From positions 42,824,112 through 42,888,111 of the forward strand of contig NC_052613.1 of NCBI RefSeq assembly GCF_016545825.1: a stretch of DNA of 64,000 bases. Reading direction: 5' to 3'. Shown here in pieces: positions 45,191 to 57,113 of the stretch. The translations under genes were made by a program, and so were the position numbers. Numbering within the stretch: position 1 is the stretch's first letter; each line of letters begins with the position of its first letter. Source of the stretch: Eucalyptus grandis. Its lineage: Eukaryota; Streptophyta; Magnoliopsida; Myrtales; Myrtaceae. Below the pieces are notes generated by a model, which worked only from the letters and a program-made list of their open reading frames with translations, did no database searches and had not been told where the DNA came from.

Positions 45191-46445
45191 GTCGCTTGAC
45201 CCCAATGTGCAGTTTCTTGGCTCCATGAACCCGGGTTTCGGGGCTTTGAAGCAGCCGATGATGCCGTTGCCCGGTAGAAGCAATTGGAAGGGCAAGAAGC
45301 CCAATGATAAGCGGAATGACCCGAGGAAGGTCCCAAAGGCGATCCCCAATGCCGGGATGAGTAGTGGCGCCAGTGGCATGGGCTACCAGCCCCCTGCTCT
45401 TACCGATTTGCAGTTCCAGAATCGCCTAAAGTCTAGAAAATATTATCCCAAGAAGAAGTTCAATAACCGGTTTGCGCCGTATGCCCCCAGGAACACGACT
45501 TCTTTTATCATAAGAGCGAAGAAGTCGGGCGGCATTGCCTCGATGGTGTCCCCGTGTCCGGTCACGCCAGCGGTGTTGCCGACGCCGATATTTTCGCCCT
45601 CCAGAGAGGTGTTGGTTGATATGGCAAAAGAGGAGTGGGGTGTGGATGGGTATGGGTCCATGAAGGGTCTCATTAGGCTACGGAATGAGGTCGAGAACAG
45701 GGATAATGAGGAGGAGGAGGATGAGAACGAGGAGGAAAATAACGGGTCCAGCGAGAGTGACGTAGAAGAGGAGAAGGACAGCGTGATGAGCAGACTGGAT
45801 CATGAAATGAATCGCTTTGAGATGGTTTACCCCAATTACGGTTCTGATTATAACAATTTACTAGTGAATAGGGTGGATGATCAAGATACCCACATTGCAC
45901 AACTCGAGGAAGAGAATCTAGCTTTGAGAGAAAGGCTCTTCTTGATGGAGAGGGAAATGGAGGACTTGAGGAGGAGGTTGAACTTCCTGGAGAGGCAGCA
46001 CCATGTGGATGAAGATGTGAACGAGGAGGTAGTGGAGAATGAGTCTGACAATGAGAGTGAAGATGAATGCAATGTTAATGTTCCGGGTGGTGTGAGCAAA
46101 GGAGAGGACATGGATTGTGTGGATGGCGATGTAGGTGGAAGGGATGTTAAGTTTGATGGTGATGCCAAGGAGGAGAAATATGATTCCACACTAGGAAATA
46201 AAGCAATTCCAGAGGTTGCTATGGAAGAGTTTATTTCAAACGAAGCAATTCTAAAAGAAGACGAGTCAGGATATGAGGAACAACGTGATGGGGTCATCCC
46301 AGGAAGAGCAAAGTCTGAGGGGGAGGAGGGGGTGAAAGTTGTAGAGAATGAGGTCTCACATGAAGTGAATCTTAAATGGGATGAGTGTGAACAGAAGGAC
46401 GATGCAAATGCGCCTTTGGAGAAGAGCATCGGCGATGGTCAATAA
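44883..46445 (+). CDS. Gln/Met-rich, acidic coiled-coil protein of unknown function
   Basis: Open and intronless, 520 codons. Residues 1-105 are a low-complexity Gln/Met/Pro region (repeated MNQAP, MSQ-type units) ending in a KQ-then-polyQ run coded by CAG repeats. Residues about 130-200 are basic (SNWKGKKPNDKRNDPRK, KYYPKKKFNNRFAPYAPRN). A folded-looking block follows (IIRAKKSGGIASMVSPCPV, SREVLVDMAKEEWGVDGYG). Then comes a Glu/Asp-rich stretch (about 275-305), a short predicted coiled coil (HIAQLEEENLALRERLFLME, about 335-375) and an acidic tail. There is no signal peptide or membrane helix; the basic patches suggest a nuclear protein. I recognise it as the kind of protein conserved across land plants but cannot name a function. 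The start was chosen because the Gln/Met region begins directly at this ATG. Confidence 0.85.
45141..45189 (+). repeat. CAG trinucleotide tract coding polyglutamine
   Basis: Three CAGAAG hexamers pass into about eleven consecutive CAG codons within the Gln-rich gene. Such a run of pure CAG is expected to vary in length between alleles. Confidence 0.85.
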
Positions 46446-48385
46446 TATTTTTAGCTTTCCACCTATTTTAAGGCTCCTCCAAGGTTTGATATTGGTGAAG
46501 GGCTTGTTAGCTCATGCCATAATTTGTTGAGTGTCAAGGTTCTTTCTCAGTGCTCCTTAAATAATTCCAATTCTGGGGCATCTACAGGCGTTGCTTGTTA
46601 GTTGAGTGAAAACATGGTCAATGGGCTTTCAAACTTAGCCATTATGATGTTCTCTCCAGTTAATAACCATCGTTGGTTTACTTCACTCTCTTCTTTATAC
46701 TAAAGTATTGTGATCTTTTGGATTCTTACTTCTATGTCTGGAAATCATTTGAGATCAGTATGAGTAGGTTTATGTTTTACTCTTCTAATGTCGTTAAAAC
46801 CCCATTTTCTTGGACTGCATTACTTGTTGATATGTTATGCATTTACATCTCTGAAACCAGACTGTGCAAGTTTATGTGAATATAGGAGGGAGGTTCACTC
46901 ATTCAAGTCCTCTGAGGTCTGGATGTTTGTATCAGTTGCTATATGATTGCATCGATCGGATTAGAAGCTAACTGTATTACTGTGTAGTTCTCTTTCAAGG
47001 AGAGGCCTTGTTGGATTTTTTTCTTTTTTTGTTTAATCTTCTTAGCCTGGAGCATCCAGTACTTTTTGGTATTTTCGTGTTAAAATCAGCCACCTTTTAT
47101 GTATGGGGATGTTTTATGTATGGAGTGTTGCCCAAGTCTGCTGTATATGTACAAATTTACGATCATTTATGTGTGATGAGATCACGGTATCTATGCTCTT
47201 AAAGGATTCTTGGTGAAGGTTTTTTTGAGCCTAATGTTGGGGACCCGTGATATGATGGTGTTCAGCACCTCTGGCTGACCCTTTACACATCTAGGCAAGT
47301 AGGTGATTGAATGTGGGCAGGAAGGATTTTCTCTTTTCCTCTCTCTCCATAAGTTGAGTTGATTGAGTCATTTTGAGATCAATTGACTGCATTTGTTTAA
47401 GGAGAGAATTTGACTTGTGGAGATTAGGAAGACTTGGGAAAGCCAGTAGTGGTCTTGTCATCTTTTTGGGTTCTCTTGTGGCAGTAGGGTTTTACTCAAA
47501 TGGGATGAATGTGTGAGAATTTTTGTTAAGACGAACTCTGTTTTGCTCTTTTGCTGTTGGTGTATCCAACACCGGAGATTTCATATCACATCTTTTTGTA
47601 TAGATGCTACCAAATGAAGTTGTCAACTGTTGCTTAAAAGTTAGCTTTATTTTGTCTTACGGATGGCTCGATGCGGTTGTAGCAATCAGACCAGCTGAGT
47701 TGTTCTTTTCTTTTGGTTGAAAACCTATCTTGAGTTGGATAGGCAGAATAACCAACAATTGAGTCAATGAGATAACATTATCTACTTATTCTTACATTGA
47801 TATTCTTTTGCCCTGTAACATGGATTTCTATGGATCAGTTTCTTTTGCTTATAGAGATCTACTGGTTTTCTTTCGCAAAGGCAAAAATGAAATGAATTGA
47901 CTTATTTGTGTGTGAAAGTGATATGTGGTCACTCATCCTTATTCTGGGAAGGGATGCAACAAGACGTCTTACGAAGTCTTTATTTTACAAGTTTGAAAAG
48001 ATTCCAAGCATGGCACAGTACGTATGCAGAGTTTGATTGCCCGAAAGCGTTTAATCTTTGTCAGCCATGCTCTTGTCAGAGCAATATTTTTTTACTTATT
48101 CATAGTTTGTTGGCTCTTTCCTAAAGGTTTTGCAGGAAGGACTTGCCATTTTGCATCTCGGTTGCGAATTGTTCTCGATGCAGGATTTTTAAATGGTGCC
48201 TTGTGTAGAGGTATTGACACGATCTGCCATTCATGGAGTGGACGGACCAGCCAAGCAAGCATGAAACGGAAGAAAAATGAACTAGTATTAAATTAGATGT
48301 TTACATTTAGCCAGCGTGATTGTAAATCTGGTAGGCATACATTGGTTTGTGTCATGTAATGTCTGGGAAGCACATGGTCACAGAT
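46446..48385. other. Intergenic region between two convergent genes
   Basis: It contains the 3' untranslated regions of the Gln-rich gene (plus) and the fibrillin gene (minus). The open frames present are short, unlike known proteins and AT-rich. No gene supported. Confidence 0.5.
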
Positions 48386-51300
48386 TTACTTCGTTCCATC
48401 CACACGTAGGTGCACAAAAACTATGTTGTTGTAGCCCCGACTGATCCTGATTTTGTCATCTGTATATCTGTGAGAGAAAAGAGAGGTATGCATGCGTGAT
48501 AGGATCAAATTCTGGGGTGTTTTTAGCTGTCAAGAGGTTTAGAAGAGACGTAGGAGACAGCAAAGTCTTACAAAAGTTCCAGCTTAAACTTGGTCTCCAT
48601 TTCCACAGGATATCCAAATGGTCCTCCGATGATGGCAGCGTCGTCCATCGTGACATCATACGCATTGGTGCCAGATTTCCTGTGAAGGTATGAGATGCGT
48701 TAAAGCCATGACTTCAAATTTTGCGAAAACTGCAGTGCAGTTTCAGGAACTGTGCGCATGAATTCGTGCAATGAGCATGTTCGTATGTGAAGGACTTCCT
48801 TACCCCCGCTCCTCGAGTGGCAGCGAGTTGCGGGGCCAGGAACACTCGAGCAAACTTAACTTGCAATGCAATAAAAGACGTACAGCAAGAGATTTATCTT
48901 ATAAACTCTAATGCTCGATAAGCAGGAATGACATCATCCAGCCGCGGTGGGGGCAGCAATGACATCATCCAGCGACCGGTGGGGTCGTTCGTATCGTGAT
49001 GCATGTCACGTCTATAACCCACTCAGCTGAGCTCGGTGGAGAACCAGTTAGGCTCGAGATTAGGAAAAAAAAATTCTAATTTAGAATCCGTTTGTTTGAA
49101 GAGAAAGTATTTCCGAAGAATTATTTTCTAACTTCAATTTACAAAAACGTATTCATAGATTGAAAACAATATGACTTCTCTTTTTAGTAAGAAAGAAATC
49201 ACTTTACCTAAATCATCAAATAAATAAAAACTAACAATTTTCTTTAAAAATAATTTTTCATGAAAAGTAATTTTTTTTTTTTTTTATCATGAAGTTTTCA
49301 GTTAAACAAATACATGAACTTTTATCAAACTAAATTTTGTTGGATATCTTTGCATTTTTGAAAGATTGGATGCTTCATACTCTCAATCATTTCAGGTTAT
49401 ATTTTTAGCTACTCCACCTTCAAGGACGATCAAGTGGTGGTCCTCTAACTCCGAATTGGTAATGGGATTGGTTGTGGCATTATTAATCACCTGGGCATCC
49501 AAAGAGCACCTGCTCACATGCGTATGTGAATGCGCATGCGCAAGCGTACAAGAGTGTTGTAGATACTTGTATATTCCAACGTGTCTAGTGATCCATATAT
49601 GCACATATATTGGATGTTGCTTCGTACCGTCAGACAGGAATTGCATAAATATTCTCTGTAGGTGTATATATCTTTCACCTTGCCTTCGGTATAGTGTTCT
49701 CTACTAAGAACCAGAAACCAAGTGCGACGGCATATGTCCTGCCTCAGAGCAAGAGAGAAAGGAAGGAGGGATGCTTACACAAATGAGCCATTCATGGAGA
49801 ATCTCAGGCCAGGCAAGATGTTCACCAAAAATTTCAGTTGTCCACTCTTTTTGACAATCTGCAAAGAGCAGGACGTGCTTAAGAAGTGATGGACTCGTAC
49901 TAAAACGGTTATGAAAAGGACATTATTCTTAAACCTACCTGTCTTCCCATAAGGCCATTAGCTGCATTCTCTATCCAACTGTCTGTCTCCATCTGCACCA
50001 CACAATACACAGTTTAGGCTCCGTAAGAAGCAATGAGATGCACTAAGGATAGGTCACCGTTGTTCAAATCACACTGCTGCATTTTGTATTGCAGAAGCTG
50101 TGTTGGAAATTTTCGAGTTTTGTATGGCAAGATAATTTTGTCGGAATGGTTGTGGCATCTTGTTAACAAAGAAAAATTCTAGGGCCAACTGGAAACAAAG
50201 TGCCGCAATGCTCGCACCACGTTCGTTCCATTAGGTTCACGTGATAGCCAAAGCACCAAAGTGCCAATCCATTCAAGTCGATGAAAGTCAGTAAAAGTAA
50301 TTTCCATGAAGCTACCTGTGAACTCCAGATCATATTCCATTCACCTTCTACAAGTTCAAGCTCGCCGTCGCCTTTGTTCTTGCTTGAAGATGCGATCTCA
50401 TCAATTGCCTACGACAATGATTCAGCATTATTTCAGTTAACATTCAGGAACCTCCTCAATCAAACTCTGTGGTGATTGGATTCCATTCACCTTTTCAATT
50501 CCTTTTCCAGTGGAAATAGCTGACAGTAACAATTGCCTAGGTTCAGTCAGCTTTTGCAGCACAAAGGTGGTTCCCTGCACTACAACCCGATAAAGGCGTA
50601 CCCTTAGCTGAACAATTTATGGCGGCTTTTGCCAATCAAATCCTTAAGTTCTCATCTGGTTAATAAAGAAGGCAGTCAAATAACGAAATATGGACCTTAA
50701 TATCTCATTCACCTTATTTCCTCTTGAGATGGGAGGTTTCCAGATTCTGACAAAATATGGTGTCTAACCATCCTTTTGCTTCATCTCCAAGAAGCCTAAA
50801 TGGCACTGGATATGGAACCTTGAATGGTAGAAATTTAATGGAAAAAGCCGCCCTATCAAACCGAAAAAGGATCCTTTTTCCATCACTGATTGATGCAGCT
50901 GCCTGTAGGTAAAAAGTTAAGTAAGGTAAGTCAACTAATATGGGAGGAAAGAACACGACACTTTCCATGTAATAGTGAATTGCTTGGTAAAGGGTGGGAA
51001 GGATAAATAACAACACATAGCTGTAAGTTGTAAAGCATATGAAGCTGCATTTACACAAGCCATCCAAAGATTTGTCCATACTTTATATCACCCACGATGA
51101 CAGAACAACTCCAATGTCAAGGGAGAAAATCGCCAGTCATGGAAGAATAAATTTAGTAGGAGAAAAAATGCTAAAAGCTTCCCTTGCATGTAAGGATCAC
51201 AAATTTGGCAAAAAAAAAAATTGGTTTCATTCTCAACTCAATTTGTGGATAAGCTGCAAAAAACTGTGAAGCAGATGCACAACGAGAATGAGAATATTAT

Positions 51301-52773
51301 TATGTAATTTACACGCCACAATTAGCAAAATGTCGAGATGGCTTTTCATTCTGTAGTCATTGATCAAAATTTAAGTTCATAGCCCCTAAAAGGAAGAAGG
51401 TCATACCTCTACTTTTAACTCGCCAATGGCTTCAGAGAATACTACGACGTTGGACACACGTGGATCATTTGATCTAAGATATATCTCTTGAAATACGCTA
51501 AACACGTCAACGCCAACAAATGTTCTCTGCAGATGATTTGGTATGCTGTTAGTCTCTTAACATCATCCAAAATCTTGAACACTTAAAATTGGATATTTTA
51601 TGAAATTGGCAGGCAGACAAATTCCATAACAGGTTATGATCTTCTGTGTTTTGCCAATTTAAGTAATTATCATCTGCATGTATACAGATTGTCAACACAT
51701 CTAGAAGTATGTGAAAAGAAATGAAGACATGCACCTAACTGAGGACAGATCAGTCTAGATTAATTGGGAAGTCGGAACAAGCAACATTAAACAAGATGCA
51801 TTTCTTCGTAACTGTTCATCTTATGCAAGCAAATCACTGGGCTACTAACACACCATGCTCTCATGGTGCATCTATTGCAAATGGAGGCAGTTTAAGCTAC
51901 ATATCATCCCATGTTAGAACCAAGCACAAACACTACCTGAATTGGGGATGATGTTCCAGGTCGAGTTGTAAACATCAACTGCCATCGACCTTCGATTAGA
52001 TCGGAGCTTGTCTGCAAATAATTACCGCCATATCAACATGCCAAACAGGCATAATCATCTTAAAAACCGGTAAAGCAATAAGGTTATCTGCCTAGCTAGG
52101 ACAATGGACATTCTTAGTGTCGAAAACTACATTCGAGCTTCCGAGCAAAAGTTTCTTCGACAGTGGACTAGCGTGTCATTGCCGATAATAAGCACAAACA
52201 GAATAAAGAAGTGAAAATAAGCATGTACCGGATCTGGCACTCCTGTCAAAGTCTCCAGAACTGCAACTGCTCGCTCGACATCCTGCAAAAATCCCATTAT
52301 AATATCTAAATAATAAATCACGTATTTATTCAATAACTTAAACTTTTATAACAGTAGATAGTGCTCTCGTAAGACCTTACCAATCCAAAAAGCAAAACCC
52401 ATCAGAAATGAAAAAATCACATCAATCTTGAATCGAGCCAGAGGAACACGAGCCTAACGCGACTTCGACAAGGAAAGAGGCACGAATCGCCGAACTCGCG
52501 GATTACCTGGACCTGCTGCGGAGTGGCAGAGCGACCGCGGCCTTGAATGCCGATGAGAGCTTCGATGAGCTGCGCCTCCGGATCAGTGAACGGCGAGGCC
52601 TCCTGCTGCTCGCCGACGAGAGAGGAACGGCAAGGGACGAGGCCGCCGCGACCTCGGCTCCGGCGGCACTTGACGGACTTCGTCGGAGAGCAGCGGCCGA
52701 GGGATTGCGGAGCGAGGAGTGCGGGAGACGGCGTGACCGTGTTGAACTGAAGCCCGTGAACGCGGGAAGCCAT
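48386..52773 (-). CDS. Plastid-lipid-associated protein (fibrillin), PAP12/FBN10-like, 11 exons
   Basis: Exons on the minus strand, all with GT/AG borders: 52,773-52,507; 52,282-52,229; 52,011-51,937; 51,526-51,407; 50,902-50,713; 50,574-50,491; 50,408-50,316; 49,992-49,939; 49,858-49,779; 48,679-48,572; 48,467-48,386 (stop at 48,388-48,386). The product is about 402 residues. It has a Ser/Arg-rich transit-peptide-like N-terminus, then the PAP/fibrillin region (DVERAVAVLETLTGVPDP, EGRWQLMFTTRPGT, FLPFKVPYPVPFRLLGDE, GTTFVLQKLTEPRQ). A second half follows (EGEWNMIWSSQ, METDSWIENAANGLMGRQ, YDVTMDDAAIIGGPFGYPVE, IRISRGYNNIVFVHLR). Exon 5 is 190 nt where a multiple of three is needed; the shift falls after KGWLDT, near 50,720-50,765. 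By length it fits the longer PAP12/FBN10 type better than the roughly 280-residue types; that assignment is from memory. Fibrillins bind lipids at plastoglobules and thylakoids. Confidence 0.85.
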
Positions 52774-54016
52774 TGGAGGAAGACGTTGGAGGAAAATTTG
52801 CGAGGCTCGCAGGCGTGCCGGCCTGGCGGATACGCTCCCACGGAGAGAGGAGCGTCGGGCGGAGTGGCGACACGTGGCCGTCGGCCGACCTGACACGTGG
52901 ATGTTGAGATTCTATGTTGATATCGGGTAATCGATACCAGAAAGCAGTGATTTGGAAGTGAACCGGGCCCACTAGCCTATGCGAAGAGTTCCGATTGGTT
53001 ACGGAGGAGAAATATTATCTGAAGACATTTTTTTGGGATTTATTTACATTCCAATCCCTTGGTTTTCGCACTCGTAAATGTAATCGTGTTAATTGGCGAA
53101 ATCAATTATGCACTTTAGACAGCCCTCCAAAAATATTTTTAAAAAATTAACTTTTAATGTAAGAGTTTAGGTCATAGCCAGAAGTTCAAAAAAATGCATG
53201 AGGAACATGCGCGGCAACGCACGGCAACGCACGATTAAGGAAATTTCGGCAAGGCCGAGGAAAAGAGAAGTGTGGCTGAACTACATACAAGGGCTGGGCT
53301 CAAATGGGCAAACTTTAAGAATTCAATAAATTAAGAGCCCAATTTGAAAGAAATTCACAGAATCGCCCGGGTTTATGCTTAATGCAAACACACAATTTTC
53401 AATCAAAATTATCTCTAATTTCTTAATGCAGAAGAATGTAGTGAATAATGAGAATGCAACATTGGTGTTATTGTTTTGGGGTTGAACTTTTTTATATCAA
53501 TGAGTTTTTTTTTTTTTTTTTTTTGGTAAAGAATATATCAATGAGTTCGATCCTTAATTTTCTTACAAAATGAATAAGAAATTTTTAAGAGAAAATTTAG
53601 GTGTCTAACTTTCTTTAACTTTCTTTTATATATAGAGAGATGGAGGGAGGGAGGGAGGGAGGGAGGGAGGGAGTAACCAAACACCATAATGAGCTAGTGA
53701 AGAAGTTCTTGTGAAAATGTATGTAGAGAAGATAACATGACCACGACCAACATGCATTGTCGAGCATTCAAGAGAACATTCATGGTTATGGAGGATTTAC
53801 ATATATTTTAGTAGAAATTAGTCCCGTTGAAACTTTGAAAATAATAACATGTACATGTCCAATTCCATAGCATATGCACTGGCCTTATTTTATAGTTATA
53901 CAGACTCATATGTCAAATGAGGCAATTAAAGTTTATCCGTATGGTATGTTGAATCTGCTACAAATATCTTCTAGACTATGATCATTTCATAAATCCTCAA
54001 CAGTATGGATAAACAT
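52774..54016. other. Upstream flank of the fibrillin gene and spacer
   Basis: The first 250 bp are GC-rich and probably hold the minus-strand promoter and leader of the fibrillin gene; I see no clear TATA box. The rest is AT-rich with a T-run near 53,507-53,524 and the (GGGA)n tract. No gene seen. Confidence 0.45.
53641..53675 (+). repeat. (GGGA)n microsatellite, G-quadruplex candidate
   Basis: Seven successive GGGA units give many G3 runs with one-base loops, a strong intramolecular G-quadruplex pattern, in otherwise AT-rich spacer. Confidence 0.85.
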
Positions 54017-54510
54017 TGTCGCGACCTAAATTTCAAGTGCACTATCTAAGTTTGGGCTAATTGATTACTAAGTATTTAAACTTAGCTCGGGCTCTCCCAA
54101 ACCCATATCAATTCGCGACTTAGTTTAAATATTTAACATGCAAATGATTAATATCTATGAGTCGTCACTAATTGATTTATGATAGGTCGATTAGACACCC
54201 AAGTAAAATAATATAAAAATTATTTTACTCATACAAACCCGAGACTAAGGGTATGGAAACTTAGTTACACTATATTTCTTTAATGCCCTTTTGATATCAT
54301 TTTTTTTTAATTTTCAAAAATATTTTTGCAGGCAATTTGGATTTATTTTAAGCTAAATTACTATTATGCAATGGAATGATCACACAGATGCTCAATCATT
54401 ATTAAACATTGAATAAAATAAATTGCACCAAATGAATTTCAAACACTAAATCAAGTATTTTTTTTCTTATTTAACATGCAAATGATTAATATCTATGAGT
54501 CGCCACTATT
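54017..54510 (-). mobile_element. 3' end of an older minus-strand LTR, left of a nested insertion
   Basis: It starts TGTCGCGACCTAAAT, the reverse complement of the family's LTR end (compare ...GGTCGTGACA at 57,113). It is interrupted at 54,511 by a second LTR and continues at 57,114. A block of about 340 bp (54,171-54,510) is nearly repeated at 57,119-57,415, so this LTR carried an internal tandem duplication. Confidence 0.65.
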
Positions 54511-57113
54511 AACACCTAAATTTTGGAGACCTGTTTATTCATTTATCACATTAAAAAATTAGGGATTAATTTTAACCCTTAAAAAATATTAGTTAATTAA
54601 TTAATTGCATATTATATAGTTTTAGGTGCATTTATTTTAATTTGCATTTACATTTGGTCGATGATAGATAGGTGTAATTTGGTGGTTTTGAGCTTTTTTT
54701 TTTTTTTTTAAATTGACAGGTCAGATTAAGCTCACGAAGAGAGCAATTTAGCTCAAGCCTGTATTTGAAAAAAATCCTATTGTAATTTTTGAAAAATCAA
54801 TAATATTCATTCTTGCAAAGGAAATCTACAAGACGTGTAGAAAATAAAAGGTGATATTGCGTGCAAAAATTTTTTTTGCGGATGTTGATTTGAAAAAGAA
54901 ATTAAAATTCTAATCTTTGGCCTATAAATAAGTTACTCGTGTAGGGTTTCAGGGCGCCACAGACATTGAATATACGGCTGAAGGAGGCTTCTTCTCGGAT
55001 TTTCTAAGGTTTTTCTTCGGATCATTCGGCAAAAGAGGCTTCCTTTCGTTCTTTGAAAAAAAATCACACAAAAAACAAAGGAAAAAGCTTTGGAGGAAAG
55101 GCTGGTTTTGCTGAAAAGGTTCTGCAGAAAAGTGAAAGAGCATAGAAGAGTCAGCAGAGAGGGACGTGGGAAGCGAAGAAAAAAAAGGGAAAAAACAAAA
55201 CAGAGGAAGAAGAAGACCGGCGCTCCCTGCTGCCCGATCCCCTCACCGGCGCACCAGCAGCCAGGCCACCGTTGCGCCGGCCGCCTTGCCGCGTCACCGC
55301 GCCCACACCGCACCGCCGCTCCGCTTCCGCCGCGTCCCGCCTCGCCGTCGCTGTTCCGTGCCCTCTGCCGGAGTCTCTGCTCCGCCTCCGACTCGGCACC
55401 ACCACCGCTCCGGTGCTTCCTCGAGCACAGCCCTGCAGCAGCTCATCCGAGCTGATCGCGCCCGAGCCGACCACCTGAGTCTCCCTCGCTGCGACACCAG
55501 TAGCCGTCGGCCTAGATCTGCCCACGACCCAGCGCTCGGTGTCCCCTGCTCCAGCTGCGACCGACGCCACCAGAGCCCGACGCCGCGCCTCAGCAACTCG
55601 CGACCCAGCGACCTCTGCGCCCCTGCCGCTCCTTAACGCTCTGCCAGTCGACTGCCAATCTCGCCGCGTCGCCCCTGCGCGCCCCCCTCCTCCGTGCGAC
55701 GATTCTGTAGCAGCTCTGTGCCCGCTGCTGCGGCACCACCGCCCGCGACGCCCCTCACCGTCGCCGCCCGCCAGCCCTCGCCGGAGCTTCGACGCCGATC
55801 AGCAACCGCCCGGTGCCGCCTACCGTCGCTGCTCCCTCTTTCCAACCCTCTATCAGGTAGTTTTTATTTTTCATTTATTCTATTTTACTTTATTTTGTTT
55901 ATATTTTTTAAGTTTAGTTATTTAAATTGGAACATTGGATGAATCTTGTAGGCATTATTCCCAAGGGTTTTGTCCAAAATTATTGTAATTATTAATTTGA
56001 TCTGTAAGACGTTGAATCATTTTTTTTTAATTATATTAATTTTTGAGCATTTTGATAGTATTTTAATTGTTAAGTCATTATAGTTATTAATTTGATTCGT
56101 AAGATTTCGGATCAGATTTTTAATTATTTTGAATATTTTGTCATAATGTTTAGGTTTAGAGTAATTGTTAATTTAACTGTAAGACAGCATGTTATTTTTT
56201 TCGATTATTTTAATCATTTATTTAAAGGATATTTTGATTGTTTAGATATAATCGTTTGTGTTGAAAAAACACTAAAAAAAACATAAAAATTAAAAAAAAA
56301 AAATCAAAAAATCAAATCTTACATTAGAGTGTGTTGGTTTAGTAAATTAGGATTGCATTCTTAGATAATATAAACTAGGATTGAATTTTATTTTATTTTA
56401 GATAAGACTATTAAATAATGTCTACACATTTAGATAATTTCATTTTTCTTAAAAAATAATTTTCTAAGATAAGATAGGATTTAAATCAATTTAATCCCTA
56501 AAATAAATTTGAAAATTATTCATTTTAGATAACTTAATTAGGATTTTTATTAATTCCGAATTTCAATAAAAAAAATATTAGGTGCATAGTTTGTATAATA
56601 GGTTCGTTTAATTAGAATTTGTTTATTAGTAAAATTAAGTCATGTAGTTAGAATGAATGTTTTAATTTTGAGATAAAAGAAAACCCAAAAAAATACATAG
56701 AATTCATCTGGTGCAATTTATTCATTCAATGTTTAATAATGATTGAGTATCCGTATGATCACCCCATTGCATGATAATAATTTAGGCGAAAATAAATCCA
56801 AACTATTTGCAAAAATATTTTTAAAAATAAAAAGAATGATATCGAAAGAGCATTAGAGAAATCTAATGTAACCAAGTGTCCGTCCTTAACCTCCGGTTCG
56901 TAGGAGTAAGATAATTTTCTCATTATTTTACTTAGGTGTCTAATCAACTTACCGTAAATCGATTGATGGCGACTCCTAGATAATAATCTTTTGCATGCTA
57001 GATATTTGAACCTAAATCGCGAATTAATATGAGTTTGGGAGAACTCAAGCTAAGTTTAGACTTAATAGTTCATTAGCCTAAATTTAGGTGGTGTACCCGA
57101 AATTTAGGTCGTG
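54511..57113 (+). mobile_element. Solo LTR, 2.6 kb, nested in an inverted relative
   Basis: It begins TATTAACACCTAAATTTTGG (TG start decayed) and ends GGTCGTGACA. It is flanked by GCCAC at 54,506-54,510 and 57,114-57,118, a 5-bp target duplication. A TATA box (CTATAAATA, 54,922-54,930) is followed by a very GC-rich leader (55,200-55,850) with long Arg/Pro/Ser/Ala-coding open frames in several phases, then an abrupt switch to AT-rich DNA at CAG/GTAGTT (about 55,855-55,862) that looks like a splice donor. No internal retroelement domains. Related to 30,063-32,497. Confidence 0.75.
54922..54930 (+). promoter_or_regulatory. TATA box of the nested solo LTR
   Basis: CTATAAATA sits about 410 bp into the LTR and about 30 bp before GTAGGGTTTC, the usual spacing for a transcription start. 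Confidence 0.45.

Noticed and set aside
45881..46429. 182-codon minus-strand frame opposite the Gln-rich gene
   Set aside because: A Ser-rich mirror of the Glu/Asp codons on the coding strand.
48024..48296. Possible small gene downstream of the Gln-rich gene
   Set aside because: No homology recognised; lies in the probable 3' untranslated/spacer region between convergent genes.
55166..55636. Arg/Pro/Ser-rich open frames of over 100 codons as a protein-coding gene
   Set aside because: Extreme GC content opens several frames at once. The block lies inside an LTR, so I describe it as leader sequence only.
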